A DNA stretch of 64,000 nt, from NCBI GenBank assembly GCA_039707655.1, contig CM077674.1, positions 241,477,904 through 241,541,903 on the forward strand, in the 5' to 3' direction. Both the position numbers and the translations under genes were made by a program. The notes beneath the pieces are model-generated. The model was not told where the DNA came from. It was given only the letters and a program-made list of their open reading frames with translations, and did no database searches. Position 1 is the stretch's first letter, and the number at the start of each line of letters is the position of its first letter. Source of the stretch: Elymus sibiricus. Its lineage: Eukaryota; Streptophyta; Magnoliopsida; Poales; Poaceae. Below, piece by piece: positions 11,167-24,293 of the stretch.

Positions 11167-14100
11167 TGTGGCACCCCGCCTGATTACCACTGTAGCCAGA
11201 CGGTCGCCGCACACACCAGCCCAGGAAATCACTCTGGCATGCGCGTTTACAACAAGTATCGTGAACACATGCATTTCTATTAATGGATATATAAGTCTTA
11301 CATGATATTTTACAAGGGTGATGGCAGCGGAAAAGCTCTATCTAAGGCAGCATGGTCTTGGTGCGGCTCCAATCCACAGGGATCTGACTGGGTTACTCTT
11401 CTAGCCCACGAACACTCCGGCTCCTCGCTAGTGGACGACGGATCCTTAGGTGAACCTGGCCACATTGAAGGTCGCTGAGTACTTTTGATTGTACTCGCAA
11501 GCAAACCGAACCAACATATACACCAAGCAAAGCAATCCATGGCATTCAAGCATGCTTTTGTTATTAGAGAAACGTTATTTATTAAGGCATAGCATATCTA
11601 TGTAGCAATATTGGTTATCAGGTCATAACAGGATTATCCAGCAAAATAACTAATAAGGTAAATGCAATATGACGAGGATAAAGCGCATCAAGTAATGATT
11701 TCATATACCAAACCTTCTCATAAACCAATCCCAATCATATCCAAGTCCGATCCAAACCTTGCGGTTATTTGACCACTTATCTCATAGCCATCGCATGGCT
11801 AACATAGCCACCTGCCACCGTCATGGCCAAACAAAACTGTCCCAAACGGGGACCCCGGGCTAAACAAACAACTGGGCTCACAAGGTTATCGCCGCCTACC
11901 GGGCCAGGGTAGCACGCACGCATAACGTCCCCTCTTTGGAGGTACCGATAAGAGGCAAGACAATAGACCAAGTTAGGGCCTCCCCATCCAGGCATGTGTG
12001 GTTGCACTGATGAGCTCGGTTCGGTGGCACTATGACTCGATCCAGCCGACGGAGGAGGTTGTCATTATTAAGTCACATTTCTTAACATTGCAATAACAGT
12101 GGTAAAGCATAATATAACAACAATGAAACTTATCAAGCTATCTCCATGTTGCTCCATATACGAGTCACTAGTGCGGTAATGATAAACATTATCAAGAAGT
12201 GTAGACAATGAATATAAACTAACAGGAGTTTAAGTATTTCTAGCACAGACATGTTTATTAAGTGAAATACACAAGAATAACATAGAGCAATGCTTTAAGG
12301 CATATATTAGATGGTCGGCTTGCCTGGGGGTCGATAGATTCACCGGAGAGAAGTGCGATCACCTCACGGAAAGATTTGCCGGAGAAGAATCCCTCTCGGA
12401 GGGGCTGAATATAGGGCAGGGGCAAAATGGTCATTTTAAGATTGTGTCAACATGGTGGAATTGATGCCATCAGAACGGGCTCGACGAATAGAAATCGTGG
12501 GCTTTGGAATTACCTGAATCGGAGCTATGGATAAAAAGATGTGATGGCATAATTACCAGGGACCTGTCTGTAAGTATTTTATTTGCATCCGGGTCCTGGC
12601 CAGTTATTCTGCCAAAAAAAAGTGCTACTGCGCTTTGGGCCGGCCCAGGCCGAAACTGCCGCTGCTGCTACTGTTGATGTGGGCCGAGCCCGTTTGCACT
12701 GCGCCTGGAAAAAAACAAGAGGAGGACGGCTGAGCCACCGACGTAGGGGACCCGCCTGTCATAATTAAACAGGGCCATCCCTTACCTCGCGCCCGACGGC
12801 CGCCGCGACGCCGATGAGGATTGCCGATGACCCAGGCCACCATCCGCGGCGTTCGACCCACCGGCGTGCTCAGGAGGCCGAGGCGCATTAACTCCGGGGG
12901 CGCATGGACCTCGAGGAGGTTGGGCTCGAGTGCACCCTCGGCCGTGGCGGCAATCGGGGTCGGGCAATGTTGGGCACGGCACTGCGGCCTTGGGGAGGAG
13001 GGGAAAGAGGGTGAAGGGGCTTCCCGACGGTGGTGGAGGGCCTCTGGTAGAGGATAGGTGGGGAGGGGAAGGCCACGATGCTCTAATTCGAGCTGAGGGC
13101 CGCGGCGGCGCTCCGGCGAGGGATTCGACCGGGCGCGAGCACGGGAGTGAACTAGAGGGAGAAGGAAGGAGATTTATGAGCTCGAGGGACGCGGGGGGGG
13201 GGGGCTATTTATAGCCGTACGGGGCGAGCCGATGAGCTCGGTCGCCGTGGCGTCCTCATCGACGCACTGGAGCTAGGAGACACGCGGAGGGAGGGGGCGA
13301 TGTCGGCAGGGTCTCCGGGAGAGTGGAGAAGCCGGCAGTGGCTTCGGGAGAGCTCTGGTTGGAGTTATATGGCGGCGACCGCGTGCGAACAATGGCGGTA
13401 CGGCGGCCGTTGTCACGGCACGGCGAGGAAGGGAACGGAGGGGGAACCTGCTGGAGAGGGGGCACGCGGCCGTTGCGGAGCCATTGGACATGTTTGGACA
13501 AGCCGGAGCTGGCCGGGGCGAGCTACCCGACGAGGTCAGTGCGCAGAGCGCCGCTTCTGCCTGCTGCTCACGCGGTCAGCATGCGTCTTGCATGCTCTGG
13601 CCTACGTCTGCCTGTCTAGCCTTGTCAAACATGTTGCTCACTGGTCCTAGAGTTGACATCAACGGCCGGAATCAAGTGGAAGGCTGGGAGGGGAGAGATA
13701 CTTGCAGAAACAGGTTCTAATAGCAAACTTGGATGGCCTTTTCTATAGAAATGGATGAAGGAGAGGAGCTGGATCTTTTTCACAATCAAATATGGTAGAA
13801 AGGAGTAGATGCTGGCAAAATTTGAAGCCATTTGGACCTGGTTTGCATATACTTCCTTCACAGATGGGCAATCTGGACAGAAACTGGAAATGGAAGCTGT
13901 GCTCAAATGGCTAAATGGAATTGGCTGAAATTTGAGGTAGAGAGATGATTTGGGTGTGAGAATGCACTGGTCAAATTTCATACCATTTGGATACTCCTAC
14001 ATGGTACTTCCTTCACAGTGCTTTTCTCTGGACAGAAATCAGATGGAATTTTTGCGAGAAATTGGCTTGGCAAAATGATATTAATTTTTGCATGGCCTCA

Positions 14101-14885
14101 TTATATAGGGAATGTGAGGTCCTGGATTAATTTAAAGAATTTTGAGGCAATATAACATATAGTTGCTTCACAATCTCAAAATGGGTCCAGAACCAAGAAC
14201 TGGATGATGTACTCAAAATTTGAACTATGGAACTTGAGTTCTTGATGGAAATGGTGAAGAGATGGATAGGAGAAGCTCAACAAATTATTTGGGATTTTTC
14301 ATTGCTACCAAAATGGTAGTTCCTTTGGAAAGTGCCCAAAATGCAATATTGGCTTTAAATAGGAAAGTGCAATTTCCCTTATTTAATCATGGCCAATATT
14401 TTTATGGGAGCTCAATATGATCATAAAGAATTTCTCCACAAGTCTTCATGAACTGTGGAGATGGATGGATATTTTTCTGGATTTAATTTCTTTAAACAAC
14501 AGAAAAAGGAATTAATTTTAAATGAAAAATATTGCAAATGACTTGGCAATATTTTTGTATATCCAGGGTTTATAGATATGGGATGATCACTGGGAAAAAT
14601 TTGGGAGGCAACAGATCCAAGAAAGTTAGGGTTCCTTTGTAACGGAAGGAATTTGGATTTCCCTTCCGATAACTCAGAAGATAGGGTTTCGGCGGCCAAA
14701 CCCTGAGAATATAATTTGGGTGGCCAAGTTAGGTTGGAAAGAATCTCTGGTCTGATAGGAAAGGCAAAACTAAATGACCATCTTCATATACCCAAGAGCG
14801 ACAGAAAATCCGATAACATCGAAAAAAAGACGGGAGTCAAATCCCGCGAAGGAAAAAAACAAAGAGCGAAAACCAAGGTGTCACA
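11167..14885 (-). repeat. 3' LTR of LARD-2 (3719 bp, with internal deletion)
   Basis: It aligns with 17826-21911. The run that reads AACAT then CCTGCCACCG here (about 11804-11818) has about 370 extra bases in the other LTR (18466-18835). LARD-1 LTRs contain a homologue of those bases, so this copy lost them. A GC-rich block is at 12780-13620. Confidence 0.9.
13205..13214 (-). promoter_or_regulatory. TATA box in the LARD-2 3' LTR
   Basis: CTATAAATAG on the minus strand, about 1.68 kb from the LTR start, matches the LARD-1 position. It is a close match to a plant TATA box. Confidence 0.6.
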
Positions 14886-14899
14886 AACCTACCCCCCTT
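14886..14899 (-). promoter_or_regulatory. LARD-2 polypurine tract
   Basis: On the minus strand AAGGGGGGTAGGTT directly precedes the 3' LTR. It is identical to the LARD-1 tract. Confidence 0.9.
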
Positions 14900-16130
14900 A
14901 AGAAAATCTCGTCCTCGAGATTTCCGGGCTTACCTCCCGCCTAAGGGGGACATACCTGTGTGTGACTTGGATCCATCAGCTGTCTTATTTTCGTCGGTTC
15001 ACTAGCCTTTTAACTGCCTCTTCTGGTGGCTCAAGTGTTGCCTTCTTGAACAGCTGTATTGAATCCTTCTCTTTCCTGTCAGGTGGACCTTTTGTCCAGG
15101 TAGTTTGTTGCCTAGGCTTGGTTGGTAGCGCGTAGTGTCAACAAATAGTTTGATTTCCAAGTCCTGGAGCTAGTTGCTTCGGATTTTATTGCGATATTCC
15201 GTACCCTGTCTGTCATGGGCAAGACATCCTTCCTTGGTGCATGGTATTGTATGCATATATCCACTATTCCTCCTGGGTATCTATGGACAATTGTCCCTGT
15301 GTCTTGCTCAGGATAAATCCTTAGTCTGGCTGTGGGTTCTATACGGGTGCTTTCTTCTGTCATACGCATTCGGGCTTTGTCCTCGGGGGATCCCCAACTG
15401 AAATGTCAGGCATGATCATAAAGTAATCATAGATGGTAATCTCTTATTCCACTGACATCATGGCGTCTACGAACTGTCGATGCTGACGTGCATGTGCTTT
15501 TAGATATTCTATCTGAATGTCTTATTTCCAAGTGAATTCAGATAGTTACACTCTGTCGCTTGTTGAGGTGGCTCTGCCTTATACATCCTCTGTAGTCCTT
15601 GCTATGATCACTGAGCTGAACATAGTTTGGCTATCATCCGGTGTATCTTTCGGAGCATAACCTCTTATCTTGGTTGATGGCCCATGCTCATGAGGAGTAC
15701 AACATGCTTGCTGCATCATTGTGGCCGTATATGCAGGAGTCTGACAAGGATTGGCAATATCAGCTTGTCTGTGAAGCTTTACTTTTATTGACCGTCACGG
15801 AGATTGTGTATCCGAAACTTCTTTATTCTTGAGGGTTCCTTTTTGTGGACCCGTCAAGACCGGCCAACACGGCTCCTTGACCGTATCATACTTACTCTTG
15901 CATATCTCGTAGGGGTTGCTGTGTTCCTATCCTTCTTTGAACTATGGGGCCGATGTTTCCCTGAACACAGTCATTCCCGTGTACGAGTGGCTCGCATGAA
16001 CTGATCCACTGGACTGCATGCTCACAACATATGCAAGTGTAGGATTAATCCTCTCATAACCACTGAGTTCTAAGGCAAACGTGTGTTCGGACTAGTTCGT
16101 GCTTCTGACAAGTTTGTTGCGGGTATGATG

Positions 16131-16425
16131 GCGTGCTGGAGAAGGCTGAATACCTTATGCTCGAAGCTTCTGTCAGGGTAGTGTGTCGAAGAAGGCTGGG
16201 TATCGTACCTCAGAAGCTTTCCCTCATGTGGCTTACTGCAGAAGGTCAGGTGCCTTATGCTGGAAGCTTTCCGCGGTAGCACGCTGAGGAAGACTGGAGT
16301 ACCAGATACCAGAAGATTTTTCCCTAGTGGTGTAGCGAGGAAGATTGGGAGTCTTGCGTCGCAAGTTCCTCCCGATAGCTTGCGGAGGAAGACTGGGTTC
16401 CTTGTACCAAAAGTCTTGCACTGTG
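16131..16425 (-). repeat. Six degenerate ~48-bp tandem repeats in the LARD-2 interior
   Basis: Plus-strand units start GCGTGCTGGAGAAGGCTG, GTGTGTCGAAGAAGGCTG, GCTTACTGCAGAAGGTCA, GCACGCTGAGGAAGACTG, GTGTAGCGAGGAAGATTG and GCTTGCGGAGGAAGACTG. Reversed, they match the array at 4504-4842. Confidence 0.8.
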
Positions 16426-17808
16426 ATACGCAGTTGGACCTATGGCCGATTCTGGCTTCCTTCCGAAGCATCCAGAATTTATCCATAGCGGAGCCAAAAC
16501 TTGGTATAGGCCACACCTTGACTGGAGAGATTCCGTTGGTCATGCACCCCGCTTGTCCTTCTGCTGGTCTGATCACTGCAACGGTTGCCGATTTCGTGTT
16601 GATAATTAATCCAGATGTGTGCCGATAGTAAGCAGTTGGTGGATAATTCCATTCAGTTTGGCTGAGCTTCCAGGAATTTGGAATTCTCATTGGTTCTGGG
16701 CAGTCGTGAACTCATCCATATTCCTTGCAAACCTTGTTCACAATGCCCGGAAATTTGTATATACACCGGTGAATTCCAATATATGCTTTACAATTTGTAT
16801 CAATGTACCAGAGTGTTGTTGTTGCTCTCGGCACATTCACATTCTTGAAACATGTCTTCTGTGGATAATAAATGATTCTTGAGTCCATTGAGAAAAGACT
16901 CAAGATTCACCCCACTGGCTGAAATAATCCTTGTGTCGAGAACCAAATAATTTGCTCTTGCTGGTGTCCATTCCTGATAGCTCATCTGGCTATTCCTTTG
17001 GTGTGATCTGTCCTGTGACAAACTCCCTCACGTATATTCTGGCCTTGTTAGTTGCACGCAGATGCTGCTTCTGACCCATTCTTCACTTGGTAGCTCTGGG
17101 GTTGCCGTTCTGAATATCAGGCAGTTGACTTGGATCTTACGGAATTTGGACTATTGGGTATTATCTAGGCTGTATGCTGGTCTTCTTAACGGCACTTGCG
17201 GATGGACCCAGTTGAAGCAAAAGAACGGAATCGAGAAAAGAAGCAAGAACCGCGAAAAACCAAAAATACCAGGAAGCAAATAAAGCTCAAATTTTGCGGA
17301 CTTTACACACATGGCCAAAGATTCGCTAGTATAACTAGTATAACGCACTCGATGCACCTCTAAGGATTTAGAAGCAAAACCACACAACGCTCCTGGTAGC
17401 AATTGGGGTCAAGCTCCTACTACTTCCTTAGGGAACATCAAACTCGACGCATGACCATAGCCAAAGTGGCTAAGTCAACGATCCTAGGGTTATCGGGAAA
17501 AGATGGAATTTAAAGGCGTTTCCCAAAGGAAACTGGATTTAAGGAGAGAAATGCCATGGTTAGCAAGCAAGGTAGGGATATCTGGTTTACCTAGGGTTAA
17601 AGGGCTCACGGGTCGTTGCCTGGTGCGGACATTTCCCACCGCAGGGAAAGGCCACGAGAGTTAGGGCCTGATAGGGGCAAAAACCTATGGAATTGCCTTA
17701 TGATCAATAGTAGCTGTGCCTGTTTGGCGAAGATGGCTGAAATCCATCTGGGCTTCCTACTGAGCACAAGACAATGAAGTCAGGCTAGGGTAACCTACAG
17801 TCAGCCTG

Positions 17809-17820
17809 TCTCTAATTTCA
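17809..17820 (-). promoter_or_regulatory. Decayed primer-binding site of LARD-2
   Basis: On the minus strand TGAAATTAGAGA sits five bases past the 5' LTR, where LARD-1 has TGGTATCAGAGC. Eight of twelve bases agree, so initiator tRNA-Met could no longer pair well and this copy is probably immobile. Confidence 0.65.
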
Positions 17821-17825
17821 TCCGT

Positions 17826-20800
17826 TGTGGCGCCCCGCCTGATTACCACTGTAGCCAGACGGTCGCCGCACACACCAGCCCAGGAAATCACTCTGGCATG
17901 CGCGTTTACAACAAGTATCATGAACACAGGGATTTCTATTAATGGATATATATAAGTCTTACATGATATTTTACAAGGGTGATGGCAGCGGAAAAGCTCT
18001 ATCTAAGGCAGCATGGTCTTGGTGAGGCTCCAATCCACAGGGATCTGACTGGGTTACTCTTCTAGCCCGCGAACACTCCAGCTCCTCGCCAGTGGACGAC
18101 GGATCCTTAGGTGAACCTGGCCACATTGAAGGCCGCTGAGTACTTTTGAATGTACTCGCAAGAAACTGAACCAACATATACACCAAGCAAAGCAATCCAT
18201 GGCATTCAAGCATGCTTTTGTTATTAGAGCAACATTATTTATTAAGGCATAGCATATCTATGTAGCAATATTGGTTATCAGGTCATAACAGGATTATCCA
18301 GCAAAATAACTAATAAGGTAAATACAATATGATGAGGATAAAGCGCATCAAGTAATGATTTCATATACCAAACATTCTCATAAACCAATCCCAATCATAT
18401 CCAAGTCCGATCCAAACCTTGCGGTCACCTGACCACTTATCTCATAGCCATCGCATGCCTAACATTTGACATCATCCGGTACCCATGCACTTTCACTGTA
18501 AGTCTGCCAAAGCTTACCTTTCACTTGTTCATTATTAATTAGCATTAACATCATATGGTTCATTCCTCCAGACTTGACACAGACCAAATAGTGTGACCTA
18601 GTATGAACTGTGTCCCATGAATGAGGACGCGGCTATTCGAATAGATTTACACTCTGCAGAGGTTGCACACTTTACCCACACCATGGAGCTCCCGGCCTCG
18701 TACTTTAGTACATGTTCCCATTCGGGTGGACCGGTGCTCCTCCAACAAAACTTGTCTATTGCCTGGCACTCTTACGGCCCCACCGATAATCATACCCTTC
18801 CCGAGTCAAGTCCTGGGTGGCCCCTGTGTCACTCCTGACACCTGCCACCGTCGTGGCCAAACAAAACTGTCCCAAATGGGGACCCCGGGCTAAACAAACA
18901 ACAGCGCTCACAAGGTTATCGCCGCCTACCGGGCCAGGGTAGCACGCACGCATAACCTCCCCTCTTTGGAGGTACCGATAAGAGGCAAGACAATAGACCA
19001 AGTTAGGGCCTCCCCATCCAGGCAAGTGTGGTTGCACTAATGAGCTCGGTTCGGTGGCACTATGACTCGATCCAGCCGACGGAGGAGGTTGTCATTATTA
19101 AGTCACATTTCTTAACATTGCAATAACAGTGGTAATGCATAATATAACAACAATGAAAACTTATCAACCTATCTCCTTGTTGCTCCATATACGAGTCACT
19201 AGTGCGGTAATGATAAACATTATCAAGTAGTGTAGACAATGAATATAAACTAACAGGAGTTTAAGTATTTCTAGCACAGACATGTTTATTAAGTGAAACA
19301 CACAAGAATAACACAGAGCAATGCTTTAGGGCATATATCAGATGGTCGGCTTGCCTGGGGGTCGATAGATTCACCGGAGAGAAGTGCGATCACCTCGCAG
19401 AAAGATTTGCCGGAGAAGAATCGCTCTCGGAGGGGATGAATATAGGGCAGGGGAAAAATGGTCATTTTAAGATTGTGTCAACATGGTGGAAGTGATGCCA
19501 TCAGAACGGGCTCGACAAATAGAAACCGTGGGCTTTGGAATTACCTGAATCGGAGCTATGGATAAAAAGATGTGATGGCATAACTGCCAGGGACCTGTCT
19601 GTAAGTATTTTATTTGTATCCGGGTCCAGGCCAGTTATTCTGCCGAAAAAAAAGTGCTACTGCGCTTTGGGCCGGCCCAGGCCAAAACTGCCGCTGCTGC
19701 TATTGTTGATGTGGGCCGAGCCCGTTTGCACTGCGCCTGAAAAAAAACAAGAGGAGGAGGGCTGAGCCACCGACGTAGGGGACCCGCCTGTCATAATTAA
19801 ACAGGGCCATCCCTTACCTCACCCCCGACGGCCGCCGCGACGCCGACGAGGATTGCTGATGACCCAGGCCACCATCCGCGGTGTTCGACCCACCGGCGTG
19901 CTCGGGAGGCCGACGCGCATCAACTCCGGGAGCGCACGGACCTCGAGGAGGTCGGGCTCGAGTGCACCCTCGGCCGTGGCGGCAACCGAGGACGGGCGAT
20001 GTTGGGCATGGCACTGCGTCCATGGGGAGGAGGGGAGAGAGGGCGAAGGGGCTTCCCGGCGGTGGTGGAGGGCCTCTGGTAAAGGATAGGTGGGGAGGGG
20101 AAGGCCACGATGCTCTAATTCGAGCTAAGGGCCGTGGCGGCGCTCCGGTGAGGGATTCGACCGGGCGTGAGCACGGGAATGAACCAGAGGGAGAAGGAAG
20201 GAGATTGATGAGCTCGAGGGGCGCGGGGGTGGGCTATTTATAGCCGGACGGGGCGAGCGGATGAGCTCGGCCGCCGTGGAGTCCTCATCGACGCACTGGA
20301 GCTAGGAGACACGCGGAGGGAGGGGGCAATGTCGGCAAGGTCTCCGGGAGAGTGGAGAACCAGCAGTGGCTTCGGGAGAGCTCCGGTTGGAGATATACGG
20401 TGGCGACCGCATGCGAACAGTGGCGGTACGGCGGCCGTTGTCGCGGCACGGCGAGGAAGGGAACGGAGGGGGAACCTGCTGGAGAGGGGGCACGCGGCCG
20501 TTGCGAAGCCATTGGACTTGTTTGGACAAGCCGGAGCTGGCCGGGGCGAGCTACCCGATGAGGTCAGTGCGCAAAGCGCCGCTTCTGCCTGCTGCTCACG
20601 CGGTCACCACATGTCTTGCGTGCTCTGGCATGCGTCTGCCTGTTTAGCTTTGTCAAACATGTTGCTCATTGGTCCTAGAGTTGACATCAACGGCTGGAAT
20701 CAAGTGGAAGGCTGGGAGGTGAGAGATACTTGCAGAAACAGGTTGTAACAGCAAACTTGGATGGCCTTTTCTGGAGAAATGGATGAAGGAGAGGAGCTGG

Positions 20801-21911
20801 ATCTTTGTCACAATGAAATGTGGTAGAAAGGAGTAGATGCTGGCAAAATTTGAAGCCATTTGGACCTGGTTTGCATATACTTCCTTCACAGATGGGCAAT
20901 CTGGACAGAAACTGGAAATGGAAGCTGTGCTCAAATGGCTAAATGGAATTGGCTGAAATTTGAGGTAGAGAGATGATTTGGGTGTGAGAATGCACTGGTA
21001 AAATTTCATACCATTTGGATACTCCTACATGGTACTTCCTTCACAGTGCTTTTCTCTGGACAGAAATCAGATGGAATTTTTGGGAGAAATTGGCTTGGCA
21101 AAATGATATTAATTTTTGCATGGCCTCATTATATAGGGAATGTGAGGTCCTAGATTAATTTAAAGAATTTTGAAGCAATATAACATATAGTTGCTTCACA
21201 ATCTCAAAATGGGTCCAGAACCAAGAACTGGATGATGTACTCAAAATTTGAACTATGGAACTTGAGTTCTTGATGGAAATGGTGAAGATATGGATAGGAG
21301 AAGCTCCACAAATTATTTGGGATTTTCCTGGCTACCAAAATGGTAGTTCCTTTGGAAAGTGCCCAAAATGCAATATTGGCTTTAAATAGGAAAGTGCAAT
21401 TTCCCTTATTTAATGATGGCCAATATTTTTATGGGAGCTCAATATGATCATAAAGAATTTCTCCACAAGTTTTCATGAACTTTGGTGATGGATGGATATT
21501 TTTCTGGATTTAATTTCTTTAAACAACAAAAAAAGGAGTTAATTTTAAATGAAAAATATTGCAAATGACTTGGCAATATTTTTGCATATCCAGGGTTTAT
21601 AGATATGGGATGATCACTGGGAAAAATTTGGGAGGCAACAGATCCAAGAAAGTTAGGGTTCCTTTGTAACGGAAGGAATTAGGGTTTCCCTTCCGATAAC
21701 TCGGAAGATAGGGTTCGGCGGCCAAACCCAGAGAATATAATTTGGGTGGCCAAGTTAGGTTGGAAAGAATCTCTGGTCTGATAGGAAAGGCAAAGCTAAA
21801 TGACCAACTTCATATACCCAAGAGCGAGAGAAAATCCGATAACATCGAAAAAAAGATGGGAGTCAAATTCCGCGAAGGAAAAAAACAAAGAGTGAAAAAC
21901 AGGGTGTCACA
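17826..21911 (-). repeat. 5' LTR of LARD-2 (4086 bp, fuller copy)
   Basis: It keeps the segment 18466-18835 that the other LTR has lost. A TATA box lies at 20234-20243 and the GC-rich block at about 19800-20640. Confidence 0.9.
20234..20243 (-). promoter_or_regulatory. TATA box in the LARD-2 5' LTR
   Basis: CTATAAATAG on the minus strand, about 1.67 kb from the LTR start; its twin is at 13205-13214. This would drive the genomic transcript leftwards. Confidence 0.6.
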
Positions 21912-21916
21912 AAGAG
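21912..21916. repeat. Target-site duplication of LARD-2, right copy
   Basis: AAGAG directly follows the TGTCACA end of LARD-2 and matches 11162-11166. Confidence 0.92.
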
Positions 21917-24274
21917 CAGTTTTGATTTTACCGAAATGCGGACACTTTGTTTTTTGCGACACCAAAATTGATGAGTGAACCGCATCGGACAGACAACCGC
22001 ACTGCTTCAGACAGAAAACCGCACTACATCAGACGGGCAAGCGAACTGCATGGTTTCTGTTTGCCAAACGTAAGTTTTCCCAGACGAGAAAATGGAATGC
22101 GCTTCACATCGGGCGTAAGTGAACCGCAATACTATCGAGAAGTGAACCGCATTACTTTTTGTTGTTGTTTTTGTAACATTTTTTTTGCACTTCACATTGG
22201 GAGTAAGTGAACCGTGACAGTACCAAAAGTGAACCGCAACACTATTAAAAGTGAACCGCGTTACTTATTTTTTGTCATTTTCCTATCATCTCTTTTTGCA
22301 CTTCACATCGGGGTGTAAGTGAACCGCAACACTACTGAAAGTGAACCATAACACTATCGAAAGTGAACCGCATTTTGAGACCGCATCTAACTCATCTTGG
22401 GCATCTTGAGACCGCAAAGTGAGCTGCATTTTTTCTGTATGCATTTTTTTTGTGTACTGCAAGAGTCAACAGTACTAAACTGGCATGTTTTTCTTTTTTT
22501 ATCTCACAAAGTGAACCACACACATTTTGTTGCCGTTAGGGCAAACTGATAGGGGATTTTGATCCAACTCACACCGAAACTGCACGCACGGTCATATAGA
22601 CTACAAAAACTGAACATGGAAAGTTGGGAACTGCAAATTAAAAAATAAATAAAAGTGAACCGACGCATAGTACAAGTGAACCACATCCAAAAGAAAGTGT
22701 ACTCCTCGTGTTTTTATTAAACAGAAGTGAACCACCAAATTCTTGTCACAAACGATAGCCAAACAGTGGACTTCATGGTACACATGAACTGCATGATTCA
22801 TCAACTAGCAAACCATGATCGACAATTTTTTTGTCTCATTCGATTGTGAAGTGCACCTTTTCTCTTTGCTTGTTTCTTTTTCGCCTCTCTCCTGTAAAAA
22901 GAAAGTAAACTGAACCGCAACAACTGACAATAGTGGACTCCAGTGCACATTTGATTTTTCCATCCATAAGACAAACACCCCAAAACAGTGAACTGCAGTC
23001 CGTATTTCGGTCGCCGATTTCCATCTAGCTGCTCGAGTGTCTCGGTGTCGAAGCACCTGCAGTGCACGAATGAGGCTTCTATGAACTTTTCCATTTGTTA
23101 TGTGCCTGCCGATTCGATCTTGTAGAGGACAGGAGCACTTACCTGGGTGGCGGACCTGCAGCTCGTCAGGACAGGACAGGCATGAATATGCATACATCCC
23201 CACGGGCACAACAAAAAGCAAAACGCACTGAAACATACATCCACTGTACTGCAAAAATGCACACGGAAACCGCATGCTGGCTTGAAGTGCACTGCGCGAG
23301 CTGCAACCTCATCGGCCGCAGCAGGACGTGGGACCTCCGCCCACACACCAGCGCGCAGAGGGCAGAGGGGGGAACGATGCAGGAGCTCTGTGTGGAGGTG
23401 TACTGCAGGACTGCCTGTGCACACTGCAAAAGGGAGACAGAGAGCTATCGCGCGCGTCTCCAGAACTCGAAGAGTAGATGCACACTGCACCCGAGCGCCA
23501 TGTTCGTGGTGCTGCCGTGGGTGCCCATGGACACCGGAAGCGGCACTATATTGCACGCCAGCGACAACCGAACACAGCAGAACGCCTAAGCAAGGGTCGG
23601 GGGCGTACTGCACTGCACGTCAGATCCGCGAGGTCAACTACACAGCCGCAGTAGTGGACTGCATAGCCTTGGTCGCAGGGCGGACCAGAAGGGTGAGGTC
23701 GGCCCTGACCTGCGGGACGCCGCCGCGGCGCACGAGCTGGGGAGGAGAGGACCACGGGGGGCTCGCCGGATCTGGGGACGAGAGGGCCACAGTGACCTCG
23801 GTGCGGGGGAGGGGTGGTGCGGCCCCCAGCGGCGAAGACGGTGCAGATCCAGGGTGGAGGATGGATGGGCGGTGGCTCACGCTAGTTTGACGGGGACTCG
23901 GGGTGCTGGCTCCATGGATCCGGCCGTGGCTCGGCTGATCCAGCACAAGCCCGACGGATCTGGGCAGGGGTGGAGCACCGGCGAGCCCGGAGAGGTGTGG
24001 CGCGCGCGGTGGGAGTTGGTGGCCCGGCGGCGCGATGGGGGTGATGGCCGGCCGTGCGGTGGGAGGTGGTGGCCCGGCGGAGTGGTGGGAGGTGGGCCAC
24101 GGGGGAGAAAGCGATGGGGGTGGGGTAGAAGAGAGGCCAAGGGGTGAAGGTGGGTGTGTGCGTGCGTGTGGACTGGGTAGGGTGGTTTTTTTTTATTCCG
24201 TCAGTCAGCGCGGGACGGGTGGCTCTGGTTAGGTGTGTGCAAAATAAGAGGTTTTGTTGTTAGAATAAGGTCTT
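21912..24274 (+). mobile_element. Palindrome-ended DNA element copy B, right part
   Basis: This continues the fragment at 10971-11166 and runs parallel to copy A (51026-52905). About 21970-23000 is studded with GTGAACCGCA-type repeats (for example 21976, 22131, 22208, 22250, 22318). 23000-24240 becomes GC-rich. It ends in GAATAAGGTCTTAAG at the palindrome centre, missing the last ~18 bp that copy A has (GGGGGTTGGTAGAATAGA). Its left ~600 bp must lie beyond LARD-1. No transposase is present; open frames in the GC-rich part differ from those of copies A and C. Confidence 0.78.
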
Positions 24275-24293
24275 AAGACCTTATTCTAACAAC
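24256..24293. repeat. Perfect 38-bp palindrome at the B/C junction
   Basis: Two 19-nt arms (GTTGTTAGAATAAGGTCTT and its reverse complement) meet with no spacer between 24274 and 24275. It joins copy B to the inverted copy C. Confidence 0.95.

Larger units (their letters stand above)
14886..17825 (-). mobile_element. LARD-2 non-coding internal domain
   Basis: No retroviral-type protein is encoded on either strand. It holds the polypurine tract (14886-14899), the ~48-bp array (16131-16425) and a decayed primer site (17809-17820). I did not find a clear counterpart of the LARD-1 four-hairpin block. The longest minus-strand frame (16070-16690) is the repeat array read as protein. Confidence 0.85.
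11167..21911 (-). mobile_element. LARD-2: non-autonomous LTR retrotransposon, complete, minus strand
   Basis: LTRs at 11167-14885 and 17826-21911 enclose a 2940-bp interior. On the minus strand the element runs TGTGACACC to GGTGCCACA, like LARD-1. It has the same 14-nt polypurine tract, a TATA-like box at the same LTR position and a related ~48-bp repeat array. It is flanked by AAGAG on both sides. The LTRs differ by many substitutions and a ~370-bp indel, so it is older than LARD-1. There is no gag or pol. It faces LARD-1 tail to tail across 196 bp, so readthrough transcripts would converge. Confidence 0.93.

Noticed and set aside
16070..16690. 206-codon minus-strand frame in LARD-2
   Set aside because: It is the ~48-bp repeat array and surroundings read as protein; LARD-1 does not keep it as one frame.
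23095..23890. Overlapping frames of 160-200 codons in copy B
   Set aside because: All strands and frames are open through the same GC-rich repeat block, a sign of composition, not coding.
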